This document shows, one piece after another, positions 46,754-54,589 of a stretch of 64,000 bases of DNA (position 1 is its first letter; each line of letters begins with the position of its first letter). Both the position numbers and the translations under genes were made by a program. The stretch comes from Fontivita pretiosa (GTDB taxonomy: Bacteria > Planctomycetota > Phycisphaerae > Tepidisphaerales > Tepidisphaeraceae): contig NZ_CP191258.1 of assembly GCF_050410795.1 (NCBI RefSeq), forward strand, positions 372,001 through 436,000, written 5' to 3'. Under the pieces are notes generated by a model that had not been told where the DNA came from, searched no databases, and saw nothing but the letters and a program-made list of their open reading frames with translations.

Positions 46754-49178
46754 CACGGACCTTCAGCGTCGCGGACGACAGACCTGGTGAACTCGCGGTG
46801 AGCGTCACCGTACCCGCTTCATGTGTCGCCCCGAGGATAACCTGCGCCAGGCCGTTGAACAGGCGGCGGAAAGGCGCCCTATCGGATTCATGGCTGCTCG
46901 GATCGCCATTGCCCACGCCCAAGAGCCTTGCGGGGCCTTCGATCTGGAAATGGATGAGGTTGTCGGCGGTGGGGACCTGGCGACCCTGCTCATCGACCAC
47001 CGAGACGCGGATCAGGCATACATCATGACCGTCGGCGCGGAACCCGCTCGATTCGGCCCTCAGCACGATCTGCTTCGGCTCGCCCGTCGTCTCCACTTTG
47101 CTGGTTCTGATGATCTTCCCATTCACGTAGCCATGCGCTTCCAGCGTGCCCGGCTCATAGACAACCTTCCAGGCCACATGCGAATTGGGCCTGACGCGTT
47201 GCCGCCCCAGGCTGCGGCCGTTCAGCAGCAGCTCGACCTCCTGGCAGTTACTGAACGCGCGCACATCGATTTCACGACCCTCCATCCCCATCCAGTTCCA
47301 GTGTGGAAACAGGTGCAGCACCGGCTCGCTGCCCCACCACGCCCGGTAATACCAGTAGATGTCTTTGGGGAATCCGCACAGATCCATCAGCCCGAAGTGC
47401 GATGACGTGCATGGCCAGCGGTATGGGATCGGCTCGCCCTTGTAGTCGAATCCGGTCCAGACGAACCCTCCGGCCAGCCACGGACGCGCCGCGAAAAACG
47501 TCCACCAGCTCTCGGCGGTGGATCCCCACTTGGGCGTGCGCAGGTCGTACGCGCTGACGTAGCCGCGGGACTTGTCGTCGGCGTAGATCCCGCGCGTCGT
47601 GACCGTGCTGCCCTCTTCGCTGCCGACGATCGGCCGATCCGGCCTGAGCCTGTGATACTTCTCGATATCACCGACCTTGATGTAGTTCCACCCGTGCACA
47701 TCGACGACATTGGCAAAGCCTTCGCCCAGCCCGCGGTCGTGCATGGCGGCGGTGACGGCGCGCGTCGGATCCAGCTCGTGCGCGATCCGCACCAGCGTCC
47801 GCCCGATCCGCTCGCCGGTGACCGACCACTGAATCGTGTGCTCTTCGTTGCCGATCGACCAGAGGATGATGCTCGGATGATTGCGGTCGCGCAGAATCAT
47901 CGACCTGAAGTTGTCCAGGAACTGCGGCCCGGTGTCCGCCAGGCGGTTCTCCGCCATCACCAGCATGCCCAGCCGGTCGCAGGCATCGAGCAGTTCCGGG
48001 GCAACGGGATAATGCGAGCAGCGGTAGGCGTTGCTGCCCATTTCCTTGAGCTTGCGGATTCGCCACTCGTGCAGCCGATCCGGAACCGCGATGCCCACGC
48101 CCGCGTGCTGCTGATGATTGCATGTGCCCTTGATCTTCAGGTGCTTGCCATTGAGGAAGAACCCGCGCTTTGGATCCCAACGCATGGAGCGAACACCGAA
48201 CGTCGTTTGAACTTCGTCGCAAGCAGTAACTGAACCACGAAGTCGCGACGACACGAAGCGGTTTCCACGCTTAAAGCGCCGCTTCGTGCCTTCGTGGCTT
48301 CGTGGTTCAATCCTTGTGCGAAGTGTGTACAGGTTCGGTTCCTCCGGCGACCAGAGACGCGGGCGAGTCAGCTCGATCTGCTGCACAACCTCGATCTGCG
48401 ACCAGGCTTGAAGCTTTAGGGTGGCGGACCGCCCCCCGAGCGGCGATGCCTTGCGAGGATTTGAACTCTGGGGCTGCAATTCCGAGATCTCGGACCTCAA
48501 ATCGAACGTCGCATCCTCATCGCTCTGGTTCAGCACCGTCGTGCGGATGGTAATCGTCGCCCTGGAGTGATCCTTGCTGAGCTGGCTTGTGACGAATGTG
48601 CCGTGCGGTGCCACGTGCAGCGGATCGGTCTTCACAAGCCACACGTGGCGATAGATGCCCGCTCCCTCGTACCACCAGCCTTCCCAGTTCGTCGCGTCGA
48701 CCCGAACCGCCAGCACGTTCTTCCCCCCGTAGTTCAACAGGTCCGTGAGGTCATACCGGAAGCCGATATACCCGCTGGCATGTCGCCCGAGCCGGTGGCC
48801 GTTGATCCAGACCACGCTGTCGCGGAACACGCCGTCGAACTCGACCCAGATGCGCCTGCCCAGGTCGGATTCGGGAATCTCGAACGTCCGTCGATACCAC
48901 CCGACACTGTGCTCGGGATGATCCGGGCCGATGGCGTGGAATCCGTGCTCGGCCAGCTCCTTGTCGCCGTGCGGGTCCAGCGGCAATTCGATGGCCCAGT
49001 CGTGGGGCAGGTCGATCAGCCGCCAACCTGAATCATCGAAATCCGGTTTGGCCGCGCCGCGTGCTTCGCCGGACTTGACCAGCGAGCGGTCGCGGGCGAA
49101 TTCGAAATCAAGCGCGGGATTGGCCGCATGACCCAGGGCAAATCGCCAGTTCCGATCAAGGCAGAGTCGTTGTCGCAT
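46710..49178 (-). CDS. Glycoside hydrolase family 2 protein (beta-galactosidase-like)
   Basis: The 822-residue protein from ATG 49178 (MRQRLCLDRNWRF) has the GH2 order: sugar-binding domain (DLPHDWAIELPLD, GWYRRTFEIPESD, FDGVFRDSVVWINGHRLGRH), an Ig-like domain, a TIM barrel with the acid/base in WSIGNEEHT (Glu445) and a nucleophile candidate in GSEEGS (Glu521), and C-terminal Ig-like domains (VELLLNGRSLGRQ). No signal peptide is seen at this start. Residues about 291-316 (EPRSHEGTKRRFKRGNRFVS...) are encoded by a hairpin repeat (48233-48307) inserted in frame inside the Ig-like domain, just before the barrel. Beta-galactosidase is the likeliest activity; others in GH2 are possible. Confidence 0.88.
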   Translation of the reverse strand: MRQRLCLDRNWRFALGHAANPALDFEFARDRSLVKSGEARGAAKPDFDDSGWRLIDLPHDWAIELPLDPHGDKELAEHGFHAIGPDHPEHSVGWYRRTFEIPESDLGRRIWVEFDGVFRDSVVWINGHRLGRHASGYIGFRYDLTDLLNYGGKNVLAVRVDATNWEGWWYEGAGIYRHVWLVKTDPLHVAPHGTFVTSQLSKDHSRATITIRTTVLNQSDEDATFDLRSEISELQPQSSNPRKASPLGGRSATLKLQAWSQIEVVQQIELTRPRLWSPEEPNLYTLRTRIEPRSHEGTKRRFKRGNRFVSSRLRGSVTACDEVQTTFGVRSMRWDPKRGFFLNGKHLKIKGTCNHQQHAGVGIAVPDRLHEWRIRKLKEMGSNAYRCSHYPVAPELLDACDRLGMLVMAENRLADTGPQFLDNFRSMILRDRNHPSIILWSIGNEEHTIQWSVTGERIGRTLVRIAHELDPTRAVTAAMHDRGLGEGFANVVDVHGWNYIKVGDIEKYHRLRPDRPIVGSEEGSTVTTRGIYADDKSRGYVSAYDLRTPKWGSTAESWWTFFAARPWLAGGFVWTGFDYKGEPIPYRWPCTSSHFGLMDLCGFPKDIYWYYRAWWGSEPVLHLFPHWNWMGMEGREIDVRAFSNCQEVELLLNGRSLGRQRVRPNSHVAWKVVYEPGTLEAHGYVNGKIIRTSKVETTGEPKQIVLRAESSGFRADGHDVCLIRVSVVDEQGRQVPTADNLIHFQIEGPARLLGVGNGDPSSHESDRAPFRRLFNGLAQVILGATHEAGTVTLTASSPGLSSATLKVRATRSPSHAQNRRTP
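48233..48307. repeat. 75-bp palindromic (hairpin) repeat inserted within the GH2 gene
   Basis: Two 29-bp arms, AACCACGAAGTCGCGACGAC...(48233-48261) and its inverted copy (48279-48307), pair at about 25 positions around a 17-bp loop. The element is a multiple of three (75 bp) and keeps the gene in frame, adding about 25 basic residues. Confidence 0.85.
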
Positions 49179-49297
49179 CTGGAGTGCCGACGCTTGTACC
49201 GTGATCCGACGGGCTTTTCCAGACCGGATGCTCCGCTGCGCCGTGTCGCGACGTTCTGTTGTGAAGTTCAACCGCCCGAGCGTCCGATAATGTGATT

Positions 49298-49936
49298 ATG
49301 GATGTCCTGATTGTCGGCGCCGGCGGACATGGAAAAGTCGTACTGGACATCCTTCGCGCCGCGGGCGAGCACCGCCCCGTCGGATTCCTCGATGCCGATA
49401 CGACCCTGGCGGGAACGCAGGTCGCGGGGCTGGACGTGCTCGGGCATGTCAATCTGCTGCCCAGGCTGCGTCAGCAGCGCCATGCCCGCGGCGCGATTGT
49501 CGCGATCGGCGACAACCGCGTGCGCGCCGGCTACGCCGGACTGATCCTCGACGCCGGGCTGGAGCTGATCAACGCGATTCACCCCCGCTCGGTCGTCTCT
49601 GCCCGGGCCGTGGTAGGCCGCAACGTCGTCATCGCCGCCGGCGCGATCGTCTGTGCCGAAGCACGCCTGGGAGATTCGGTCATCGCCAACACCGGCTGCG
49701 TGATCGAGCACGAATGCGAAATCGGCGCGGCCAGCCACATCTGCCCCGGCGCGCTTCTGGCCGGGCGGGTGCGCGTCGGCACGGGAGTGTTCATCGGGCT
49801 GGGCGCCAAAATCCTGCCCTGCCTGAGCGTTGGCGATCACGCCGTTGTCGGCGCCGGGGCAGTGGTGCTCAAAGATGTCCAACCCGGCACGACCGTCGTG
49901 GGCGTGCCAGCCCGTGTCATCAAATCCGCCCACTGA
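49298..49936 (+). CDS. NeuD/PglD-family sugar O-acyltransferase
   Basis: The 212-residue protein from ATG 49298 (an in-frame GTG at 49292 adds two residues) has the N-terminal Rossmann-like domain MDVLIVGAGGHGKVVLDILR and a C-terminal left-handed beta-helix of hexapeptide repeats (VVGRNVVIAAGAIVCAEARL, VFIGLGAKILPCLSVGDHAV, VGAGAVVLKDVQPG), with the catalytic-type His in IEHECEIG. Family members acetylate amino sugars or sialic acid with acetyl-CoA. The following wecA-like and ligase-like genes suggest a role in surface polysaccharide synthesis. Confidence 0.92.
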   Translation: MDVLIVGAGGHGKVVLDILRAAGEHRPVGFLDADTTLAGTQVAGLDVLGHVNLLPRLRQQRHARGAIVAIGDNRVRAGYAGLILDAGLELINAIHPRSVVSARAVVGRNVVIAAGAIVCAEARLGDSVIANTGCVIEHECEIGAASHICPGALLAGRVRVGTGVFIGLGAKILPCLSVGDHAVVGAGAVVLKDVQPGTTVVGVPARVIKSAH

Positions 49937-49995
49937 CCACCGCCTCAGCTTCATGCCGCAGCCTCATTCCAGAACCGCAATTGTGCATTTCCTCT

Positions 49996-50024
49996 TTGCC
50001 GCTGCTGCTGCCCGCAGCTACAAT
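49996..50024 (+). promoter_or_regulatory. Sigma70-like promoter of the coiled-coil gene
   Basis: TTGCCG (49996-50001) and TACAAT (50019-50024) are separated by 17 nt. Transcription would start near 50031, about 26 nt before ATG 50057, and the leader contains the strong ribosome-binding site AGAGGAGG (50042-50049). Confidence 0.55.
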
Positions 50025-50056
50025 TGAATAGTCGTTGCACTAGAGGAGGTTGCCCC

Positions 50057-50257
50057 ATGAGTACCGTCTACAACCCCGAGGCCGAAACGATCGCCAGAAT
50101 CGAATCGCTGGAACTTGAGGTTCGCGAGCTGCGCCGCAAGGTCGAACATGCACCCAGCGAGGCCGACAAGAAGGTGCTGAACAAGCAGATCGACGAGCTC
50201 AAAAGCGAAATCGAGTTCCTCAAGACCAAACTCGAGAAGCCCCACATCGGGGAATGA
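50057..50257 (+). CDS. Small coiled-coil protein
   Basis: The 66-residue protein begins MSTVYNPEAETIARIESLEL after an excellent ribosome-binding site (GAGGAGG). Almost all of it is a predicted coiled coil with heptad leucines (LELEVRELRRKVE, LNKQIDELKSEIEFLKTKLE). No domain is recognised. It has its own promoter, and the downstream wecA-like gene starts 103 nt after its stop. Possible roles are structural or as a small binding partner; nothing decides it. Confidence 0.75.
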   Translation: MSTVYNPEAETIARIESLELEVRELRRKVEHAPSEADKKVLNKQIDELKSEIEFLKTKLEKPHIGE

Positions 50258-50360
50258 GCTGGCGCATTGCGGCCCAGTCATGTTCCGCAAAAGCGCACGC
50301 CCCGGCAGAGGGGGACTCTTTTGTGTTTGATCGTCGCTCCCGGTATCCTTGCGGGCTGGA

Positions 50361-51464
50361 ATGGTCCTGCCGATTCTTCTGCTGGGCGCAGTAAGCCTTC
50401 TCATCTCGTGGCTGCTGACGGCGCTGATGATCCGCCTGGCCCCGCGGATTGGCTTCGTCGATAAGCCCGGACAACGCAAGATCCACGCACAACCCAAACC
50501 GCTGGGAGGCGGCATTGCAATCTTCGTGGCGGTGGCGCTGCCGATGCTTGCCGCCATCGTCGCGGCGAGCGGCGGTCTGCTGCCGATCAACGACGTCCAT
50601 GCCGAAGCCTACCGCGGCGGCATCCTTCGCCAGACGCCGCTGGCCCTGAGCCTGCTTCTGGCGAGCCTGATCCTTCACGTGATGGGTCTGATCGACGATC
50701 GCAAGGCGCTGGGCCCGTATGTGAAGCTCGCGGTGCAGTTTCTGGCCGCGGCGATTCTGGTCATCCCCTTTCCCGACGTTCGCGCCCTTACGATGCTGGG
50801 TACGATCCCCTCGATCGTGCTCACCATGCTGTGGATCGTCGCCATCACCAATGCCTTCAACTTCCTGGACAACATGGATGGGCTGAGCGCCGGAGTGGCG
50901 GCGGTATGCACGACGGCGTTTCTCATCACCGCCATCATCATCCAGCAGTGGTTCGTCGCAGCGACCCTGGCGCTGCTACTGGGCGCGGTGCTGGGGTTCC
51001 TCTTCTGGAACTTCCCGCCCGCCAGAATCTTCATGGGCGACAGCGGCTCGCTTCTGATCGGATTTCTGCTGGGCGTGTTGACGGTGCGGACGACGTATCT
51101 GCGTCCCGGTGAAAACCTGGCGGCCGGGTGGTATTCGGTCTTTGCCCCCGTGATCGTGCTGGCGTTGCCCCTGTACGATCTGATCGTGGTGAGCATGATT
51201 CGCATCTCGCGGGGCAAAAGTCCGTTCGTCGGCGACACGAACCATTTCAGCCATCGCCTGGTGGCGCGCGGTATGTCGCGACGCACCGCGGTGCTGTGCC
51301 TGTACCTGATCACCGCCGCCACTGCGGTGGCCGCCATACTGCTGCCGCTCGTGCAATCCGCTCTGGGCGCGTTCCTGATCTTCCTTCAGACGATTCTCAT
51401 CCTGTGCGTTGTGGCGCTGCTTGAACAACACCCTCTGCCGGGAGATCAACGCAGTGAAGGATGA
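50361..51464 (+). CDS. WecA/TagO-like undecaprenyl-phosphate sugar-1-phosphate transferase
   Basis: The 367-residue integral membrane enzyme attaches a sugar-1-phosphate (often GlcNAc-1-P) to undecaprenyl phosphate, starting lipid-linked glycan synthesis. It has about ten membrane helices and the family motifs GFVDKPGQRKIH, PLGGGIAIF, MGLIDDRKALGPYVK with the Asp pair, NAFNFLDNMDGLSAG, IFMGDSGSLLIGFLLG, and a cytoplasmic H-loop DTNHFSHRLVARG. ATG 50361 is preferred; a TTG at 50349 would add four residues. Its 3' end falls in a repeat that leads into the ligase gene. Confidence 0.94.
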   Translation: MVLPILLLGAVSLLISWLLTALMIRLAPRIGFVDKPGQRKIHAQPKPLGGGIAIFVAVALPMLAAIVAASGGLLPINDVHAEAYRGGILRQTPLALSLLLASLILHVMGLIDDRKALGPYVKLAVQFLAAAILVIPFPDVRALTMLGTIPSIVLTMLWIVAITNAFNFLDNMDGLSAGVAAVCTTAFLITAIIIQQWFVAATLALLLGAVLGFLFWNFPPARIFMGDSGSLLIGFLLGVLTVRTTYLRPGENLAAGWYSVFAPVIVLALPLYDLIVVSMIRISRGKSPFVGDTNHFSHRLVARGMSRRTAVLCLYLITAATAVAAILLPLVQSALGAFLIFLQTILILCVVALLEQHPLPGDQRSEG

Positions 51465-51546
51465 AGGCGCAAGGCAGCAGGATGAACGCAGAAGAATGAG
51501 CGAGGTGCAGCCGCCTCCGTTGGCTTGGTCCTTCATTCTTCATCCA
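51456..51546. repeat. Dispersed repeat of the GGATGAAGGC...TTCATTCTTCATCC type
   Basis: Direct and inverted copies of GGATGAAGAATGA-like sequence (51463-51499 and 51532-51546) span the end of the wecA-like gene and the start of the ligase gene. The element supplies the last wecA residues and the start region of the downstream gene. Confidence 0.55.
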
Positions 51547-53817
51547 TCGTTGGAATTCGTGCTTCTGGCGATTCTGGTCATCGCCCGCGCGACGTTCAGC
51601 GAAACGCTTCGCGACCCGCTGGATGCGGTGCCCGACCCGCAGGGCCAGGCCGCTCCGCGCGGCGCCGGACCCACCACCGGACTGGTGATCGATCTGCTGG
51701 CCTGCGCCGCGCCGCTGCTGGTGCTGGCCAGGCGCGCGCTGGACCCGGGCTTCCGCCTGCGATGCGCAGGCTCACCGCTGCTGCTGCTGGCGTTGGCGGT
51801 CGTGGCGATGGGCAGCGCGCTGTGGGCGTCGGACAAGTTCGCCGCCGTGGTCAGCGCTGCGCACCTTCTGGCCGCCGCCGCTATCGCCTGGACGGCCTGG
51901 CAGCTTGCGCGAAGCTGGCTGCACGTGCGGCTGGTCGCCGGCGTGTGTGTGGGCATCCTGCTCGTGTTCATCGCGCAGGGCACGCTCTACAGGCTTGTCG
52001 AGGTGCCTGACAGCATCCGATACTGGCAGGAACACCGCGACGAGGAGCTGGCCAAACGCGGCTGGGAACCTGGATCGTTCCAGGCAATTCAGTTCGAGAA
52101 GAAGATCCTGGCCGGAGAGATGCTCGGGTTCTGCGCCTCGCCGAACAGTTTCGCCGCGGCGCTGGTGCTGCTAGGGGTGATGGGCGCGGGCGCGGCGATT
52201 CAGCGAATCGTCGATCGGGACGAATCCGGCTGGTCAGGGGCCATTGTGCTGGTGCTGCTGCCGTTGCCGTGGCTGCTGTATCACACGCACAGTCGCGCCG
52301 CGCTGGCCACAAGCCTGCTCGCTGCCGTGATGCTCGCCGCCTTCGGAATGTTCGGCCAGGCGATCCTCCGGCATCGGCGCGCGGCATACCTCGGCGGCGC
52401 CGTGGTGTTCCTGCTGGCCGGCGCCGCTGTGGTTGGCTACGGTATCTCCCACGGCTCGCTGCCAAACGACAGTCTCAATTTCCGCTGGCGGTACTGGGTC
52501 GGCGCCGCCCGCGTGTTCATCGAGCATCCGTTGCTGGGAGTCGGCTGGTCCAACTTCGGCTCGTACTATCTGGCCGCGCGGCTCCCCGCCGCCGCCGAGG
52601 AGATCAAGGATCCGCACAACCTGATCGTCCGTGCCTTTGTGGAGCTGGGCGTCATCGGCGGCGTGCTGATGGTCGCCTGGATCGCCTGGACCGCATGGGA
52701 TCTGCTGAGCCGCCCGGCCCTGCCCCTTCAGCAGCCCGGCTCTGCGCGTGTTCCGCAATGCAGCAGATCCATCACTGCCTGCACGATCTTCTCGATCTGC
52801 ATCGGCGCGGTGCTGGTCAACATCGCCGCGTCGGTCGATTTTTCCCTGTCATCACCCGATGCGGTCTGGTTCGTCATGCTGGAATTGTTCAAGCGGATGA
52901 TGTTCCTGGGGCTGCTGCTGATCGGCATGGCGCTGGTGGTGCTGCGAAGCGCGCATCAGGCGGTGCTGGATGACCGACCGGCCCCGTGGATGCTGAGCGC
53001 GATGAGCATCGGTCTGGCGGTGTTTTTCCTGCACAACCTGATCGATTTTTCGATGTTCGAGCCTGGGCCGATGTTCGTGCTGGCGATGGTTTTGGGGACA
53101 GCGCTGGGGGCCAAATCGGCGCCGACGGCGCCGCAGCCGCCGGCCGCGCAGCTCGCCGCCCGGCGCCGCGTGCCTGTGATCGTGCTGGCTTGCGGGTCGA
53201 TGCTCTGGCTGGCGATTGCGCGGGGGATCGTTGCACCGATCGGGATCGCCGAGGCCGCCGCACATCGCGGCGATGAGGCGATTCGAGCCGGGCGGCTGGT
53301 GCAGGCGGCGGCGGAGCTGGAGCGGGCATTCAGGCAATTGTGGATTCCCAACGCCGACTACGCCTTCCGTGCCGCCCGAGCACTGCAAATAGCACAGTCA
53401 ACCGATTACGATCGCATCCGCGAGCTGCTCGATCGCGCTGTCGCCGCCGATCCGGCAAACGTCCAGTACTACCGCGCCCGCGCCATGGCCGAGCTACAGC
53501 GCCCCTCCTCCGACCCCCGGCGAATCATCGACGACCTGCGGCGGGCCACCGAGCTTAACCCCTGGGATCTGACGCTGCATGAGGAGTTCGCACAGGCGCT
53601 GGAAAGGCTCGGGCAGCGGCAACGCGCCATCGACGAATACCGCCTGATGCTGCGCTACAACGACCTGCTGGATCCGGCCGAGCCCAAACGCCTGACCGAG
53701 CGCAAGATCGAGCAGATCAGACAGAAGATCCGATCTCTGGGCGGGCAGGTGTCGGCGGGCGGCGGAGGCTACACGCTCACCGACTCGGGAATCTCTGCGT
53801 TGTGCGCAACGCTCTGA
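51496..53817 (+). CDS. O-antigen ligase/polymerase-like (Wzy/WaaL) membrane protein with C-terminal TPRs
   Basis: The 773-residue protein from ATG 51496 (MSEVQPPPLAWSFILHP) has about twelve membrane helices. The conserved Wzy_C-type region contains FRWRYWVGAARVFIEHPLLG, VGWSNFGSYYL and DPHNLIVRAFVELGVIGGVL with the functional His and Arg. After the last helix, residues about 585-770 hold tetratricopeptide repeats (for example AELERAFRQLWIPNADYAFR). Such fusions polymerise or ligate lipid-linked glycans in the periplasm. It follows a wecA-like gene and overlaps the end of the convergent yebC gene by 49 bases. Confidence 0.9.
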   Translation: MSEVQPPPLAWSFILHPSLEFVLLAILVIARATFSETLRDPLDAVPDPQGQAAPRGAGPTTGLVIDLLACAAPLLVLARRALDPGFRLRCAGSPLLLLALAVVAMGSALWASDKFAAVVSAAHLLAAAAIAWTAWQLARSWLHVRLVAGVCVGILLVFIAQGTLYRLVEVPDSIRYWQEHRDEELAKRGWEPGSFQAIQFEKKILAGEMLGFCASPNSFAAALVLLGVMGAGAAIQRIVDRDESGWSGAIVLVLLPLPWLLYHTHSRAALATSLLAAVMLAAFGMFGQAILRHRRAAYLGGAVVFLLAGAAVVGYGISHGSLPNDSLNFRWRYWVGAARVFIEHPLLGVGWSNFGSYYLAARLPAAAEEIKDPHNLIVRAFVELGVIGGVLMVAWIAWTAWDLLSRPALPLQQPGSARVPQCSRSITACTIFSICIGAVLVNIAASVDFSLSSPDAVWFVMLELFKRMMFLGLLLIGMALVVLRSAHQAVLDDRPAPWMLSAMSIGLAVFFLHNLIDFSMFEPGPMFVLAMVLGTALGAKSAPTAPQPPAAQLAARRRVPVIVLACGSMLWLAIARGIVAPIGIAEAAAHRGDEAIRAGRLVQAAAELERAFRQLWIPNADYAFRAARALQIAQSTDYDRIRELLDRAVAADPANVQYYRARAMAELQRPSSDPRRIIDDLRRATELNPWDLTLHEEFAQALERLGQRQRAIDEYRLMLRYNDLLDPAEPKRLTERKIEQIRQKIRSLGGQVSAGGGGYTLTDSGISALCATL

Positions 53818-54503
53818 ACGTCGTCGTTGTCCTCCAGCGCCTCGATGAGCTTCATGATCCGCTGCGCGGTCTCCGGGTCCACCGACACCGTGTTGTTCGG
53901 CATGTAGGTGATTTCGGCGGCCTCGATGGGGATGTTGGCCGCCTCGATCGCCTCCTTCACCTTCTGATAGTTCGCCGGCGTGGTGATGACCTCATACACC
54001 TCGCCAAGGTTGTTGACGTCTTCGGCGCCGGCGTCCAGCGCCAGCTCGATGAGCCTGTCTTCGTCCACCGTGTCGGACTTGATCGTAATCACGCCCTGGC
54101 GGGTGAACTGGTAGGCGACCGAGCCGCTGGCGGCCAGATGCCCGCCGGCCTTCTCGAAGATGTTGCGCAGCTCCGGCGCCGTGCGGGCGCGGTTGTTGGT
54201 CAGGGCCTCGATGAGAAAGGCCACGCCTCCCGGGCCATATCCCTCGTACGTGACCAGCTCGTAGTTTTCTCCGCCAATCTCTCCGGTGCCCTTGCGGATC
54301 GCGTTCTCGACGGTGCTGCGGGGCATGTTGGCGGCCCTGGCTTCGTCGATCGCGTACCGCAGCGCCAGGTTGTCGCGCGGATCCCCGCCCTGTCTGGCGG
54401 CGATGATGATCTTGCGGGCGATCTTGCTCCAGATCTTGCCGCGCTTGGCGTCGTTGGCGCTTTTGGCCCGTTTGATCTTTGCCCAGTGACTATGACCTGC
54501 CAT
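53769..54503 (-). CDS. yebC: YebC/TACO1-family regulatory or translation protein
   Basis: The 244-residue protein starts MAGHSHWAKIKRAKSANDAK and continues KRGKIWSKIARKIIIAARQG, GGDPRDNLALRYAIDEARAA, NMPRSTVENAIRKGTGE and VTYEGYGPGGVAFLIEALTN, the full YebC signature. Members are described as transcription regulators or, more recently, as factors that relieve ribosome stalling (TACO1). The C-terminal IEALEDNDDVQSVAHNAEI is also typical. It lies 86 nt downstream of the TPR lipoprotein gene on the same strand. Confidence 0.96.
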   Translation of the reverse strand: MAGHSHWAKIKRAKSANDAKRGKIWSKIARKIIIAARQGGDPRDNLALRYAIDEARAANMPRSTVENAIRKGTGEIGGENYELVTYEGYGPGGVAFLIEALTNNRARTAPELRNIFEKAGGHLAASGSVAYQFTRQGVITIKSDTVDEDRLIELALDAGAEDVNNLGEVYEVITTPANYQKVKEAIEAANIPIEAAEITYMPNNTVSVDPETAQRIMKLIEALEDNDDVQSVAHNAEIPESVSV

Positions 54504-54589
54504 GCTGACTCCAATTGCCGGTTATCAGTTACCCCTGGCCGCCTGGCAGTGGCCGCTGCGGTTGGCGGCGCCTGATGACTGGCAAGCTG

